Made by a program: the position numbers and the translations under genes. 64,000 nucleotides of DNA from Haemophilus sp. C1 (lineage in GTDB: Bacteria > Pseudomonadota > Gammaproteobacteria > Enterobacterales > Pasteurellaceae): NCBI RefSeq assembly GCF_001276515.1, contig NZ_LDVZ01000006.1, positions 37,450-101,449 of the forward strand, in the 5' to 3' direction. The notes beneath the pieces were generated by a model. That model had not been told where the DNA came from, did not search any database, and worked only from the letters and a program-made list of their open reading frames with translations. Below are positions 48,261 to 58,845 of the stretch, one piece after another (position 1 is the stretch's first letter; each line of letters opens with the position of its first letter).

Positions 48261-49157
48261 ATGTCAGCACAAAATCCTTTATTTTCAGGCAGTATTGTTG
48301 CTCTTGTCACACCAATGAACAATGACGGTGAAATTGATTTCTCGTGTTTAGAAAATTTGGTAGAACATCATATCAAAGCAGGTACTAATGCCATTGTTTC
48401 TGTCGGAACAACCGGTGAATCTGCAACGCTAAGTATTGAAGAAAATGTTAAAGTAATTAAAAAAACGGTGGAGTTAGCCAAAGGTCGCATTCCTGTTATC
48501 GCAGGTGCTGGAGCCAATGCCACCAGCGAAGCAATTACAATGACAAAATTATTACGCGATAGTGGCGTTGCGGGTTGTCTATCCGTTGTACCTTACTACA
48601 ATAAACCAACCCAAGAAGGAATCTTCCAGCATTTTAAAGCCATTGCTGAATGTACAGATTTACCGCAAATTCTTTATAACGTACCAGGTCGTACCGGTAG
48701 CGATATGAAGCCAGAAACTGTTGCTCGTTTAGCAAAAATCAACAACATTGTTGGTATTAAAGAAGCAACTGGAGATATTAGTCGTGTAACTAAAATTAAA
48801 GAACTCGCAGGCAAGGATTTCATCGTTTTAAGTGGTGATGATGCAACGAGTTTGGATGCGATGAAACTCGGCGCAGAAGGCGTGATTTCTGTAACGAATA
48901 ACTTAGCACCAAAAGATATGGCTGATATGTGTCGCTATGCGCTTGCGGGAAATTTTGCTAAAGCAGAAGAAATTAATGCTCGCTTAATGCGTTTACACCA
49001 TGATCTTTTTATTGAATCGAATCCAATTCCTGTGAAATGGGCGGCTTATCGTTTAGGTTTAATTAAGTCAGCACATTTACGCTTGCCATTGACGGTGTTA
49101 AGCGAAGAAGTTCAACCAAAAGTAGAAGAAGCACTGAAAATCGCAGGATTATTATAA
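48261..49157 (+). CDS. dapA: 4-hydroxy-tetrahydrodipicolinate synthase
   Basis: Condenses pyruvate and aspartate semialdehyde in the first step of lysine and diaminopimelate synthesis. The 298-residue TIM-barrel protein has the family motifs [24 protein letters not shown] and [11 protein letters not shown], with the Schiff-base lysine in [16 protein letters not shown] precedes the ATG. It is followed by a terminator and bamC; dapA-bamC adjacency is conserved in gammaproteobacteria. Confidence 0.97.
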   Translation: MSAQNPLFSGSIVALVTPMNNDGEIDFSCLENLVEHHIKAGTNAIVSVGTTGESATLSIEENVKVIKKTVELAKGRIPVIAGAGANATSEAITMTKLLRDSGVAGCLSVVPYYNKPTQEGIFQHFKAIAECTDLPQILYNVPGRTGSDMKPETVARLAKINNIVGIKEATGDISRVTKIKELAGKDFIVLSGDDATSLDAMKLGAEGVISVTNNLAPKDMADMCRYALAGNFAKAEEINARLMRLHHDLFIESNPIPVKWAAYRLGLIKSAHLRLPLTVLSEEVQPKVEEALKIAGLL

Positions 49158-49162
49158 AAATC

Positions 49163-49191
49163 AGGGGTAAGTCATTACCCCTAAACTTTTT
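49163..49191 (+). terminator. Terminator after dapA
   Basis: AGGGGTAA (49163-49170) and TTACCCCT (49175-49182) form an 8-bp stem, followed by a T-run. Confidence 0.8.
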
Positions 49192-49255
49192 GCATTATAG
49201 GCTGTCGAAGTGCGGTCAAAATTCATAAAGTTTTCAATTTAGTTAAGGTTCAAAT

Positions 49256-50260
49256 ATGAAAAAAATAATGTTGAGTTTAGCAGCGGTTATCGTATTGGCT
49301 GGCTGTTCGTCTGATCCTGAAGCATTAAAGACTGCTAATGATTCTTTCCAAAAATCAGAGGCTTCTATCCCTGGATTTTCACCATTGGCGAGTGGTGGCG
49401 TAATGCTACCAAAAGCAGACGATACTTATGCGTTGCCTAATATTGCTGTGAAAAAGGGAGAAAATATTGATATTCGTCCTCCATCAACACCATTAGCGAT
49501 TATTGAAAATTCATTAACACAATTCGATGGTGAACGTGCATTAATCGTGTATCCAGAACAGCAAGCAAGTGTGTATAACCTTCAACAAGTTGAACGCTTA
49601 TTAAAAGAAGACGGTATTTCATCAACGACGAATGGTGCGATTTTAACGACGGACTGGGCGCCAACAGGAAGAATTGGTGATAAATCGGGCACTGAGATTA
49701 AATATCAAGTAGAACAAGTTATGGCTCAAGATGCGAGTGCACTAGCAGTATCTGTTTTACAAATGCGTCGTGATGGCGTGATTTTCACTCCAAGTGTATC
49801 CGATAAGCAACGTTATACGTCTGAACGCTTAAACCGCATTGTGTCTGCATTAACTTCTGCTTACAACAAACAGCAACAAGATTTATCTAGTGCTTCTGTG
49901 GGAGCGGTAGCTTCGCAAATTATTCAGGATTTGAATGGTCAAACTGCATTAGCGATGAATGTTAATTTTGGTCAAGCATGGGAAAAATTAGGTGGAGCTT
50001 TACCTAAAGTGGGTTTTGCGATCAAATCTGAAACTGCGGGTAAAGGTTATCGTGAATTAAAATATTCAGCATTAAAAAAAGAAGATTGGTTGCGCATGGG
50101 AACTGAGCTTCCAGAACTTGAAAACGGCACTTACCAAATGCAAATATCTGATCATGGTAGACAAAGCTCCGTTGTCATTTCTGATGAAAAAGGCAAGGCA
50201 TTGTCTGGCGATTCAGCCGCGAGAATTTACCAAGCAATTAGTAACTTGATTGCAAGATAA
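49256..50260 (+). CDS. bamC: BamC/NlpB outer-membrane assembly lipoprotein
   Basis: The 334-residue lipoprotein of the BAM complex helps insert beta-barrel proteins. The signal peptide ends with the lipobox VLAGC (MKKIMLSLAAVIVLAGCSSD). An unstructured proline-containing N-terminal segment (RPPSTPLAIIENS) follows, then two helix-grip domains. Position next to dapA is conserved. A bidirectional terminator at 50266-50290 separates it from convergent opsX. Confidence 0.9.
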   Translation: MKKIMLSLAAVIVLAGCSSDPEALKTANDSFQKSEASIPGFSPLASGGVMLPKADDTYALPNIAVKKGENIDIRPPSTPLAIIENSLTQFDGERALIVYPEQQASVYNLQQVERLLKEDGISSTTNGAILTTDWAPTGRIGDKSGTEIKYQVEQVMAQDASALAVSVLQMRRDGVIFTPSVSDKQRYTSERLNRIVSALTSAYNKQQQDLSSASVGAVASQIIQDLNGQTALAMNVNFGQAWEKLGGALPKVGFAIKSETAGKGYRELKYSALKKEDWLRMGTELPELENGTYQMQISDHGRQSSVVISDEKGKALSGDSAARIYQAISNLIAR

Positions 50261-50265
50261 ATAAA

Positions 50266-50290
50266 AGCTCAGCATTAGCTGAGCTTTTTT
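50266..50290. terminator. Bidirectional terminator between bamC and opsX
   Basis: AGCTCAGC and GCTGAGCT form a perfect 8-bp stem around ATTA, with A-run and T-run flanks. Confidence 0.85.
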
Positions 50291-50292
50291 CT

Positions 50293-51336
50293 TTAGAATA
50301 ATCCTAATTTTTTTATTTGTTCAATGACGGGTTCGACTTGAATCTCTGCCATTAAATTTTTCCCTTTTAGTTTGGTTGCCCAAGGTAGTTCAGAAGACGG
50401 TTTGCCAAATTCTTTTTGGGAATTTTCTTCATATACTGATACCACGTTATCTAAATTATTATAAGGTGCAGTCCGCAAAGGATTGTGATAGGCATACAAG
50501 CCAATAACGGGTGTACCTTGTGTTGTCGCAATATGGGCAGGGCCAGAATCTGGCGAAAGCACCAAATCAACCTTAGAAATTAAAGCGGTAAGCTGTTTTA
50601 GGTTTGTTTTTCCTGCAATATTGGTTGGCGTGAAATGGCAAAGTGCGGTAATTTTTTCGACTATTTCTAATTCACGTTTGGCTGGCGAACTGCAGAAAAT
50701 TACATTGACATTATTCTGATGGGCAATATTGGCAACCTCTGCATAACGTTCGATTAGCCAATCTTTTTCGGCTTTACTAGAACAAGGGGAAATTAATAAA
50801 TTTTTACGAGAGAAATCAATAAATTGATCGGCAAATTTATAATCATCTTCTGAGATAGCTAATTCCCATTTCGGTTCTGATTTCGGTACGCCAATATATT
50901 CAGCGAAAGCCATAAATCCATCTAATACATGGGGCGATGAGGGATCAGTGATACGACGATTTACAAATAGCCATTGCCCTTCGCGAGAACGTTTTTCTCC
51001 AAATCCAATTTTGAATTTTGCTTTAATTCCTAAAGAAAGGATTGATGCACGAAATGCTGTTTGCATATTTAATAGCGCATCAAAATGTTTATTTTTTAGT
51101 TGTGTCCAGAGTGATAAAACGCCTTTCCATCCCGCCTTTTTATCGTAAGGAATGAGTGTGATATGAGGAATGCCCGAAAGCAAACCCATTTCGGTTTTAC
51201 CTACAATCCACGTAATTTCTGTTTGGGGATAACATGCCTGAATGTGCTGAACCACAGCTAAGGCATGACAGACATCGCCCACAGCTGACAATCGGAGAAT
51301 ACAAAGGGATTTTGGAGCTTCGGTAAAAAGTGGCAT
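50293..51336 (-). CDS. opsX: LPS heptosyltransferase I, GT9 family
   Basis: The 347-residue cytosolic enzyme adds the first L-glycero-D-manno-heptose to Kdo in the LPS inner core. It has GT9 features: LRLSAVGDVCHALAVVQHI at the N-terminus and the donor site LVLSPDSGPAHIATTQGTPVIGLYA. It is divergent from kdkA, whose product phosphorylates the single Kdo of Haemophilus LPS, so the two inner-core steps are encoded back to back. Confidence 0.93.
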   Translation of the reverse strand: MPLFTEAPKSLCILRLSAVGDVCHALAVVQHIQACYPQTEITWIVGKTEMGLLSGIPHITLIPYDKKAGWKGVLSLWTQLKNKHFDALLNMQTAFRASILSLGIKAKFKIGFGEKRSREGQWLFVNRRITDPSSPHVLDGFMAFAEYIGVPKSEPKWELAISEDDYKFADQFIDFSRKNLLISPCSSKAEKDWLIERYAEVANIAHQNNVNVIFCSSPAKRELEIVEKITALCHFTPTNIAGKTNLKQLTALISKVDLVLSPDSGPAHIATTQGTPVIGLYAYHNPLRTAPYNNLDNVVSVYEENSQKEFGKPSSELPWATKLKGKNLMAEIQVEPVIEQIKKLGLF

Positions 51337-51412
51337 TGACGTTCCTTTCTCATTTAATTTGTGCCTATTTTAAAGTAGAATGACCCCATTTTCTATTCAT
51401 AACAACATTCCA

Positions 51413-52138
51413 ATGCAGCAATTCCAACAAGATAACCAATATTTTATCTTTAATTTTGACCGCACTTTTGAGCAAGCAACCGAGTTTTTCCAAGCGGAAT
51501 TTTGGCAAAAACAAGGCCGACTGATAGGAAGTGCAAAAGGTCGAGGTATCACTTATTTCTTGCAAACTGAAGATTGGTTTGGCGTAAATTGTGCGTTGCG
51601 TCATTATTATCGAGGTGGACTTTGGGGTAAACTGAACAAAGATCGTTATCGTTTTTCTGCTCTTGAAACTACCCGTAGCTTTTCTGAGTTTCATTTGTTG
51701 CAACGTTTGTATGAAGCGGGTTTACCTGTGCCTAAACCGATTGCTGCACGTATTCAAAAAGGCAAGTTAGGTATTTGCTATCAAGCGGATATTTTGACGG
51801 AAAAAATCGAAAATGCGCAGGATTTAACCGCGCTTTTACAAACACAAACATTGCCAAAAGAAACTTGGATGCAAATTGGTCGTTTGATTCGAAAATTACA
51901 TGATTTACAAATTTGCCATACGGACTTGAATGCACACAATATTTTGATTCAACAGACTGAACAAGGGAAAAAATGTTGGTTGATTGACTTTGATAAGTGC
52001 GGTGAAAAATCTGGAGATTTTTGGAAAGTGCAAAATCTGAATCGTTTAAAACGTTCCTTTGAAAAAGAAGTTGGACGAATGAATATTCAATTTACCGAGC
52101 AAAACTGGGCTGATTTAACGGCAGCTTATCATCAATAA
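51413..52138 (+). CDS. kdkA: 3-deoxy-D-manno-octulosonic acid (Kdo) kinase
   Basis: The 241-residue membrane-associated kinase phosphorylates the single Kdo on Haemophilus lipid A. I chose the start at 51413 ([17 protein letters not shown]), the family start. It has a protein-kinase-like fold with GRGITYFLQ near the glycine loop, the catalytic loop [12 protein letters not shown] and the metal site WLIDFDKCG. Neighbouring opsX supplies the next inner-core step. Confidence 0.95.
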   Translation: MQQFQQDNQYFIFNFDRTFEQATEFFQAEFWQKQGRLIGSAKGRGITYFLQTEDWFGVNCALRHYYRGGLWGKLNKDRYRFSALETTRSFSEFHLLQRLYEAGLPVPKPIAARIQKGKLGICYQADILTEKIENAQDLTALLQTQTLPKETWMQIGRLIRKLHDLQICHTDLNAHNILIQQTEQGKKCWLIDFDKCGEKSGDFWKVQNLNRLKRSFEKEVGRMNIQFTEQNWADLTAAYHQ

Positions 52139-52149
52139 AAGGATTGATT

Positions 52150-52737
52150 ATGAAACAAAAAATCGTACTTGCTACAGGCAATAAAGGCAAAGTGAAAGAA
52201 ATGGCTGATGTTTTATCTGATTTTGGTTTTGAAGTGATTGCACAAACAGATTTAGGTATTGAAAGCCCAGAAGAAACAGGATTAACTTTCGTTGAGAATG
52301 CGTTATTAAAAGCGCGCTATGCCTCAGAAAAATCAGGTTTACCTGCTATTGCAGATGATTCTGGCTTAGTGGTTTCCGCACTTAATGGCGCGCCAGGTCT
52401 GTATTCTGCACGTTATGCTGGAGAAGAGGGCAATGATGCTAAAAACCGTGAGAAATTATTGGCAGAGCTTGCTCATGTTACACAAGATAAACGCCAAGCC
52501 AAATTTGTGAGTTGTATCGTGTTTTTACAGCATCCAACGGATCCATCGCCAATTATTGCCGAAGGTGAGTGTCACGGTGTGATTGGTTTTGAAGAAAAAG
52601 GCGAAAATGGTTTTGGTTATGACAGTTTATTCTTTAGCCCAGAACAAGGTTGCACATTTGCTGAATTAGAAACAGTTGAGAAGAAAAAAATTTCTCATCG
52701 AGCAAGAGCGCTTAAGGTATTAAAAAGTAAGTTATAA
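52150..52737 (+). CDS. rdgB: XTP/dITP pyrophosphatase
   Basis: Hydrolyses non-canonical purine triphosphates (XTP, dITP) to keep them out of DNA and RNA. I chose the ATG at 52150 ([18 protein letters not shown]), with AAGGA upstream; this gives 195 residues. Motifs include [47 protein letters not shown] and GFGYDSLFF. It follows kdkA after 11 bases, so the two are probably co-transcribed. Confidence 0.96.
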   Translation: MKQKIVLATGNKGKVKEMADVLSDFGFEVIAQTDLGIESPEETGLTFVENALLKARYASEKSGLPAIADDSGLVVSALNGAPGLYSARYAGEEGNDAKNREKLLAELAHVTQDKRQAKFVSCIVFLQHPTDPSPIIAEGECHGVIGFEEKGENGFGYDSLFFSPEQGCTFAELETVEKKKISHRARALKVLKSKL

Positions 52738-52760
52738 GCTTAGTTGAACGTATGATGATA

Positions 52761-52795
52761 AAAGGCACGCATATTTTTTATATGCGTGCCTTTTT
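52761..52795. terminator. Bidirectional terminator between rdgB and the ABC exporter
   Basis: AAAGGCACGCATAT and ATATGCGTGCCTTT form a perfect 14-bp stem around a T-rich loop. Confidence 0.9.
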
Positions 52796-52827
52796 ATATG
52801 GATTTTATCTATAGCGGAAAAGTAATA

Positions 52828-54672
52828 TTATTCAGCATGTTCACTTAAAAATCCGCCACTTTGATGATTCCATAGTTTAGCGTACAGACCATTGCGCTCC
52901 AGTAATTCAGCATGGGTACCTTGTTCAACAATTTGTCCTTTATCAAGCACAATCAGGCGATCCATCGCTGCGATGGTGGATAAACGATGGGCAATGGCAA
53001 TCACAGTTTTATTTTCCATCATCTTATCGAGACTTTCTTGTATCGCCACTTCCACTTCTGAATCCAGCGCACTTGTGGCTTCATCTAACAATAGAATTGG
53101 CGCATCTTTTAACATGACACGAGCAATAGCAATACGCTGACGCTGACCACCCGAAAGTTTTACCCCGCGTTCTCCCACATGGGCGTCATAGCCTTTTCTA
53201 CCTTGGGCATCACTGAGAAATGGGATGAAATCAGCGGCTTCCGCTCGTTCAGCAGCTAAAACCATTTCTTCATCAGTAGCATTCGGGCGACCATAAATAA
53301 TATTGTCACGTACAGAACGATGCAGCAACGAAGTGTCTTGAGTGACTAAACCGATTTGGCGACGTAAGCTTTCTTGTTGCACATTGAGTACATTTTGTCC
53401 ATCAATGGTAATTTCGCCTTGTTGTGCTTCATAAAAGCGAAGCAATAAGTTCACAATCGTAGATTTTCCTGCACCAGAACGACCGATTAACCCAACCTTT
53501 TCCCCTGGTTTGATAGTGAGATTGAAATGATTGAGTAATGGTTTTGTTGGATCATAAGCAAAGGTAATATCGTTAAACTTAATTTCCCCTTGTTTCACTT
53601 GTAACGGCGATGCTTGTGGTTTATCTACAATGGTGTGAGGTTTAGTTAAAGTATTCATTCCGTCGTTTACGGTGCCGATATTCTCAAATAATCGGGCTGA
53701 TTCCCACATAATCCAACGAGAAAGCCCGTTTACGCGTAATGCCATTGCAGTTGCCGTTGCTATTGCCCCCACGCCAACTTGACCATTTTTCCATAAAATA
53801 ATGCCAAGTATTGCGGTGCTTAATGTAAGTAGAATATTTGTAGCGTAAGTGAGCGTGTCCAGTGATGTTGCTAAACGCATTTGAGCGTGTACTGTTACCA
53901 TAAAATCTTGCATCGAACGCTTGGCATAAGTGGCTTCACGCGAGCCGTGAGAAAATAATTTTACTGTAGCAATATTGGAATAAGCATCTGTAATACGTCC
54001 CGTCATTAAAGAACGAGCATCAGCTTGTCGTTGTGCAGTTTTTGATAGTTTAGGAATGAGGGTTCGTAGGATCAAACCGAAGAGTATAATCCAAGTAATG
54101 AATGGTAATAAGAACCAAGAATCTAATGCCACTAGAACTACGCCAGAGGTAATAAAATATACCAATACATAAACGAACATATCTGCAAGTGTAAGTACTG
54201 TGTCACGCACAGCAAGGGCAGTTTGCATCACTTTTGCGGATACTCTACCTGCAAATTCGTCTTGATAAAAACTCAAACTTTGTCCAAGCATTAAACGATG
54301 GAAATTCCAACGTAATCGCATTGGAAATACGCCTTGTAAGGTTTGTAAACGTACGGTGGAGGCTAAAAATCCCCACACGATGCTAATAAGTAATAGGGCT
54401 GCCATTCCAATTAATAAATGACCTTTTTCTTGCCATAATTTTTCAGGTGTAAATGTACCTAACCAATCTACAAGTGTCCCCATAAATTGGAATAATACTG
54501 CTTCCATTACACCAGTACCAACGGTTAAAATCGCGAGCAAAAGAATCCAACCTTTCATTCCTGCAATACTAGACCAAATAAAACGGAACAAACCTTTTTT
54601 AGGTGTTGTTGGATTGCTTTCTGGATAGGGATTTAAACGGTTTTCAAACCACGAAAAAATTTTGTTAAACAT
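52828..54672 (-). CDS. ABC exporter half-transporter (fused membrane and ATPase domains)
   Basis: The 614-residue protein has an N-terminal six-helix membrane domain (about residues 35-340) and a C-terminal ATPase domain with Walker A GRSGAGKST, signature KLSGGQRQRIAIARV, Walker B ILLLDEATSALDSE and the H-loop AHRLSTI. The family includes multidrug and lipid exporters of the MsbA/MdlB type; the substrate cannot be read. It follows the AraC-type regulator gene on the same strand, separated by a terminator hairpin. From memory it corresponds to H. influenzae HI1051. Confidence 0.88.
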   Translation of the reverse strand: MFNKIFSWFENRLNPYPESNPTTPKKGLFRFIWSSIAGMKGWILLLAILTVGTGVMEAVLFQFMGTLVDWLGTFTPEKLWQEKGHLLIGMAALLLISIVWGFLASTVRLQTLQGVFPMRLRWNFHRLMLGQSLSFYQDEFAGRVSAKVMQTALAVRDTVLTLADMFVYVLVYFITSGVVLVALDSWFLLPFITWIILFGLILRTLIPKLSKTAQRQADARSLMTGRITDAYSNIATVKLFSHGSREATYAKRSMQDFMVTVHAQMRLATSLDTLTYATNILLTLSTAILGIILWKNGQVGVGAIATATAMALRVNGLSRWIMWESARLFENIGTVNDGMNTLTKPHTIVDKPQASPLQVKQGEIKFNDITFAYDPTKPLLNHFNLTIKPGEKVGLIGRSGAGKSTIVNLLLRFYEAQQGEITIDGQNVLNVQQESLRRQIGLVTQDTSLLHRSVRDNIIYGRPNATDEEMVLAAERAEAADFIPFLSDAQGRKGYDAHVGERGVKLSGGQRQRIAIARVMLKDAPILLLDEATSALDSEVEVAIQESLDKMMENKTVIAIAHRLSTIAAMDRLIVLDKGQIVEQGTHAELLERNGLYAKLWNHQSGGFLSEHAE

Positions 54673-54689
54673 ATCTTTTCCTTAAAAAG

Positions 54690-54713
54690 AAAAGGCAACG
54701 CAGGTTGCCTTTT
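54690..54713 (-). terminator. Terminator after the AraC-type gene
   Basis: AAAAGGCAAC and GTTGCCTTTT form a 10-bp stem with a T-run on the minus strand. Confidence 0.8.
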
Positions 54714-54750
54714 AGAAGTGCATATTATTATAGCGTAAAAACACACCAAT

Positions 54751-55647
54751 TTATAGGCTGACAGATTTTCTGTATTGGCTTGGAGAAAGTTGGTAGTAAT
54801 TTTTAAAAACTTTACAAAAATGAGCTTCTGATTGATACCCCACTTCTAAAGCAATGGCAAGCACAGATTGTTGTGATTGTTTTAATAAAAACGCCGCAGA
54901 TTGTAACCGCACTTTCGTGAGAAAACGCCCTGGCGACATACCAAGTTGTTGTTGAAAAACACGAATAAAGTTTGCACGAGACATTGCAGAAAGATCAGCT
55001 AATTGTTCAATTCGCCAATCTTCTTGAGGGCGTTGTAATATCGCACCTAGCACAGCATTTAATCGCTTGTCTTGCAACGCGAGTAACACACCGCCTGTAA
55101 TTAAGTTCTCTTGAATCGCATGGCGTAAAATATAAATTAAAAGTACATTCGAAAGTGCATCGACGACTGATTTTGTGCCTGCATCGTTTTTTTGTGCTTC
55201 TTGTAGAAAAAGCTGAACCAAAGGATGAATCGGTGTATCACATAAATTGAGATGCAAATATTCAGGCATAGAAGCTGTGAGGATAGCATCTTGCTGATAA
55301 TAAAACGCCCCGCAGAACATTTTTAAATCAGGCGTTCCTTGTCCGACTTGATACAATTCAAACGCACCTTGCCAGCTTTTTTTCAATGATGCGTCCTTTG
55401 TTTTGGTGGATGAATGACGCATAAAGTGCGGTTGATTTTGGGGAAGGAAAAAGATATCGCCTTCCTTTAAATGAAATTGCTTTTGTCCGAGTGTAAGCCA
55501 ACATTCGCCTTGTTCAATAAGATGAAATACACCTTTTCCCGCATCTTTTTCTTGGTGGGCAACTTGCCATTCACCTTGAAATTCACAGCGAATATTAATT
55601 TCCCCACGTACTTGTGCTAAATGGGTGAGTTTATCTAAATAATCCAT
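54751..55647 (-). CDS. AraC-family transcriptional regulator with cupin domain
   Basis: The 298-residue protein has an N-terminal cupin-like sensor (GEGDIFFLPQNQPHFMRHS region, about residues 20-100) and a C-terminal AraC DNA-binding domain with two helix-turn-helices: MSRANFIRVFQQQLGMSPGR and VLAIALEVGYQSEAHFCKVF-KNYYQLSPSQYR. It is divergent from the AhpD-like gene 111 bases away, a frequent arrangement for a regulator and its target. The inducer is unknown. Confidence 0.88.
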   Translation of the reverse strand: MDYLDKLTHLAQVRGEINIRCEFQGEWQVAHQEKDAGKGVFHLIEQGECWLTLGQKQFHLKEGDIFFLPQNQPHFMRHSSTKTKDASLKKSWQGAFELYQVGQGTPDLKMFCGAFYYQQDAILTASMPEYLHLNLCDTPIHPLVQLFLQEAQKNDAGTKSVVDALSNVLLIYILRHAIQENLITGGVLLALQDKRLNAVLGAILQRPQEDWRIEQLADLSAMSRANFIRVFQQQLGMSPGRFLTKVRLQSAAFLLKQSQQSVLAIALEVGYQSEAHFCKVFKNYYQLSPSQYRKSVSL

Positions 55648-55758
55648 AATGAGATGTTAGCGATAAAAATTGAGATAAATAAGCAAGTATCATAATCCAA
55701 TCTGCCTATAATTTGCCACACCAGTTGGTTATTAATTCAATATATTTAGGAGAACATT

Positions 55759-56100
55759 ATGTTTGCAGATTGGAAAGAAGAAACATCACACGTTAAAAAA
55801 TCATTTGGTGCGTTAGGTAAACAATATCCAAAAATGTTACAAGCTTACCAAGCATTAGGCGCAGCAGCGGCAGAAGGTAACGTACTTGACGCTAAAACTC
55901 GTGAACTTATCGCATTAGCCGTTGCTGTAACAACTCGTTGCGAGAGCTGCATTAGCGTACACGCAGAAGAAGCTGTAAAAGCTGGTGCAAGCGAAGCTGA
56001 AGTGGCTGCAGCATTAGCAATGTCTATCGCATTAAATGCAGGCGCTGCTTATACTTATTCTTTACGTGCATTGGAAGCATATAACGTACAGAAAGGTTAA
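55759..56100 (+). CDS. AhpD-like carboxymuconolactone decarboxylase family protein
   Basis: The 113-residue all-helical protein has the AhpD-type redox motif TTRCESCISVHAEEA (CxxC with the downstream histidine), which in AhpD supports alkylhydroperoxidase activity. Despite the family name, a decarboxylase function is unlikely without the other active-site residues. AGGAG precedes the ATG. It is divergent from the AraC-type gene, probably its regulator. A terminator follows at 56137. Confidence 0.9.
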   Translation: MFADWKEETSHVKKSFGALGKQYPKMLQAYQALGAAAAEGNVLDAKTRELIALAVAVTTRCESCISVHAEEAVKAGASEAEVAAALAMSIALNAGAAYTYSLRALEAYNVQKG

Positions 56101-56136
56101 TTACCTGTCATTCCATAGAGTTAAGTTGATTAAAGA

Positions 56137-56167
56137 AAAGGGAGTATTTTTAATACTCCCTTTGTTT
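56137..56167. terminator. Terminator after the AhpD-like gene
   Basis: AAAGGGAGTAT and ATACTCCCTTT form an 11-bp stem around TTTTA, followed by a T-rich run. Confidence 0.85.
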
Positions 56168-56217
56168 TATCAATATTTCACTGTCTAATAAAATAAAAGC
56201 ATTTTGCGATTAAAATT

Positions 56218-56811
56218 CTAACGATTTTCCAGTGCTTTTTTCACTGGAGCAAAGCTACGACGATGTTGCGGTAACGCGCCAAGTTCAGCTAATTTTTCCA
56301 AATGTAATTTGGTTGGATAGCCTTTATGTTGGGCAAAAGCGTATTCTGGATATTGCTTGTCTAATTCTTCCATTTCTTGGTCTCGTGCCACTTTCGCCAA
56401 AATAGAGGCTGCACTGATTTCCGCCACAAGGCTATCGCCTTTTACGACGGCTTGCGCTGGAATATCTAAATCTTTTGGGATCTTATTGCCATCAACCAAC
56501 ACAAAGTGCGGTTGAATTTTTAAAGATTTTACTGCTCGAGTCATGGCTAATAAGGAGGCTTGCAGGATATTTATCTCGTCAATTTCGTTAGCTTCAGCTC
56601 GACCTAATGCCCAAGCAAGGGCTTTTTCTTTGATTTCTTCAGCAAGGGCTAAACGTTTTTTTTCTGAAAGTTTTTTAGAATCAGCTAATCCTTCAATTGG
56701 ATTATGAGGATCTAAAATAACGGCAGCCGTTACAACAGCCCCAACTAGAGGGCCTCGCCCAACTTCATCAACGCCAGCGATCAATTCATAGCTTTGTGGA
56801 TATTCAAACAT
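56218..56811 (-). CDS. rnhB: Ribonuclease HII
   Basis: Removes ribonucleotides misincorporated in DNA and cleaves RNA-DNA hybrids. The 197-residue protein has the family active site: [15 protein letters not shown] (Asp-Glu), [12 protein letters not shown], and the later aspartate in FVLVDGN. Its start overlaps the lpxB stop by eight bases, so it is translationally coupled as the last gene of the fabZ-lpxA-lpxB-rnhB order conserved in gammaproteobacteria. Confidence 0.97.
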   Translation of the reverse strand: MFEYPQSYELIAGVDEVGRGPLVGAVVTAAVILDPHNPIEGLADSKKLSEKKRLALAEEIKEKALAWALGRAEANEIDEINILQASLLAMTRAVKSLKIQPHFVLVDGNKIPKDLDIPAQAVVKGDSLVAEISAASILAKVARDQEMEELDKQYPEYAFAQHKGYPTKLHLEKLAELGALPQHRRSFAPVKKALENR

Positions 56812-57976
56812 TTTCTGTTCCTTCTAATAAATCAATGACTGCTTGAGCCGCTTGCTTATCGGCATTGCATTGAATTTTTTGGTGTAAATCCGTGAAGTGC
56901 TGAATTAAAATATGACGATTTTTTACCGCACTTTCATCATCAGAAAGATAAGCAGATAGTTTTTCAGCGAGCAATTCTGGCGTGCATTCTTCTTGAATCA
57001 TTTCAGGAACGAGCATTGCATTCGCAAGCAAGTTTGGTAAAGAAATATAATCAGTTTTCACTAAACGTTTTGCTAAGAAATAGGTCAGTGGTTTCATTCG
57101 ATAGCCAACCACCATGGGTGATTTACAAAGCATTGCTTCAAGCGCAGCTGTTCCTGAAGCAAGAAGTGTTGCATCAGCGGCGATCATTGCTTGTCGTGCA
57201 TTGCCATCAATTAAATGCAGATCTAGATTTGGCGCAATTTTAGCTTTAATAGCTTCAAATTGAATTCGTCGTTTTTCGTTCACCAAAGGAACGAGGAATT
57301 GCAAATCTGGGAATTGTTCTTTTAATAATAAAGCCGTTTTCAAGAAAGGCTCAGCCAGAAATTCCACTTCTGAACCACGACTTCCAACTAGGATTGCTAA
57401 ATAGCGTTGTGTGGGATCAATCTGTAGCATTTGACAGGCTTCAGCACGGTTTGGTTTGAGCGGAATAGCATCTGCCATTGTGTGACCAATAAAACGGCAA
57501 GGAACGTTAAATTTATCGTAAAAGGCTTTCTCAAAAGGCAAAAAGGCAAGAACTTGATGAGTTGCTTTGGCAATTTTATGGATACGATTTTGACGCCATG
57601 CCCATACAGAGGGGCTCACGTAATGAATAGTTTTAATTCCGTTAGCTTTGAGCTTGAGTTCTACATCCAAATTAAAATCAGGCGCATCAATGCCGATGTA
57701 AACATCAGGTTTTTCGTGCAACATGGTTTGAATGACATTTTTGCGAATTTTTAACAGACGAGGAAGATGTTTCAAGATTTCAGTCAAACCCATAACAGAA
57801 AGCTCTTCCATATCGACGAGCGTCTCACAGCCTTCAGCCAACATTCTTGGGCCTGCAATGCCAATAAAGCGAGCATTAGGATAATGTGCTTTTAGTTGGC
57901 GTATTAACCCCGCTCCGAGAATATCGCCAGATACCTCGCCTGCAACAAGAGCAATGGTTGGATTTGTTTTGTTCAT
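56804..57976 (-). CDS. lpxB: Lipid-A-disaccharide synthase
   Basis: GT19 enzyme that joins UDP-diacylglucosamine and lipid X to form the lipid A disaccharide at the inner membrane. I chose the ATG at 57976 ([20 protein letters not shown]), giving 390 residues, the family length; the longer reading starts in the terminator. Motifs include [24 protein letters not shown] [15 protein letters not shown] and [21 protein letters not shown]. It overlaps rnhB. Confidence 0.97.
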   Translation of the reverse strand: MNKTNPTIALVAGEVSGDILGAGLIRQLKAHYPNARFIGIAGPRMLAEGCETLVDMEELSVMGLTEILKHLPRLLKIRKNVIQTMLHEKPDVYIGIDAPDFNLDVELKLKANGIKTIHYVSPSVWAWRQNRIHKIAKATHQVLAFLPFEKAFYDKFNVPCRFIGHTMADAIPLKPNRAEACQMLQIDPTQRYLAILVGSRGSEVEFLAEPFLKTALLLKEQFPDLQFLVPLVNEKRRIQFEAIKAKIAPNLDLHLIDGNARQAMIAADATLLASGTAALEAMLCKSPMVVGYRMKPLTYFLAKRLVKTDYISLPNLLANAMLVPEMIQEECTPELLAEKLSAYLSDDESAVKNRHILIQHFTDLHQKIQCNADKQAAQAVIDLLEGTENV

Positions 57977-57995
57977 CAAATTTATCCTAAAAAAT

Positions 57996-58024
57996 AACCG
58001 CACTTTGGTGTGCAAAGTGCGGTT
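57996..58024 (-). terminator. Paired-uptake-signal terminator between lpxA and lpxB
   Basis: AACCGCACTTTG and CAAAGTGCGGTT form a 12-bp stem around a 5-base loop. On the minus strand it is followed by a TTATTTTTT run. It lies inside what is otherwise one operon. Confidence 0.75.
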
Positions 58025-58042
58025 GAAAATAAAGAAGTTTTA

Positions 58043-58831
58043 TTAACGAATAATTCCGCGAGTTGAACGTTTGAAAAATTCAACAAAGAAACTGATAGCT
58101 GAATCGGTTTCCGCAATTTGCTCAATTTCTGGTAACACTTCTTCAAGTGTTTTACCGCTACGGTAGAGCATTTTATAAACGTTACGGATTGCGTGCATGG
58201 TTGGTTTATCAAAACCACGACGTTTTAAACCTTCTAAGTTTACGCCAAATGGACGGGCGTGGTTGCCTTGTGCCATAACGTAAGGAGGTACATCTTGGCT
58301 TACCATAGAACCGCCGCCTAACATGACATGCGCACCAACGATTACAAATTGGTGAATTGCTGACATGCCACCAACAATCACGAAATCATCTAATTCTACG
58401 TGACCTGCAAGTGTTGCATTGTTTGCCAAAATACAGTTGTTTTTAATTTGGCAATCATGTGCAACGTGAACATTCACCATTAATAAATTGTTATTGCCAA
58501 TAGAGGTTACGCCACCGCCTTGGATAGTGCCACGATGGATTGTCACGTGTTCACGGATTCGGTTGCTATTACCAATAATAGTTTTAGTTGCTTCGCCGTT
58601 ATATTTTAAATCTTGGTTCACTTCACCAATGCTAGCGAATTGATAGATTTCGTTATCTTCGCCAATAACAGTATCACCACGTACGACAACGTGAGATTTC
58701 AATACAGTGCGAGCCTTAATTTCAACAGTGCCTTCAACAATACAGAAAGGTCCGATAACAGCACCTTCACCAATAACTGCGCCTTCTTCAACTAAGGCTG
58801 TAGGATGGATTTTTGCATTTGGGTGGATCAT
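58043..58831 (-). CDS. lpxA: UDP-N-acetylglucosamine acyltransferase
   Basis: First step of lipid A synthesis: transfers R-3-hydroxymyristate from ACP to UDP-GlcNAc. I chose the ATG at 58831 ([20 protein letters not shown]), giving 262 residues. The N-terminal two thirds is a left-handed beta-helix of hexapeptide repeats ([19 protein letters not shown] and so on). The catalytic histidine is expected in [12 protein letters not shown]. It follows fabZ after 14 bases. Confidence 0.97.
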   Translation of the reverse strand: MIHPNAKIHPTALVEEGAVIGEGAVIGPFCIVEGTVEIKARTVLKSHVVVRGDTVIGEDNEIYQFASIGEVNQDLKYNGEATKTIIGNSNRIREHVTIHRGTIQGGGVTSIGNNNLLMVNVHVAHDCQIKNNCILANNATLAGHVELDDFVIVGGMSAIHQFVIVGAHVMLGGGSMVSQDVPPYVMAQGNHARPFGVNLEGLKRRGFDKPTMHAIRNVYKMLYRSGKTLEEVLPEIEQIAETDSAISFFVEFFKRSTRGIIR

Positions 58832-58845
58832 ATTTATCCCCTTAA

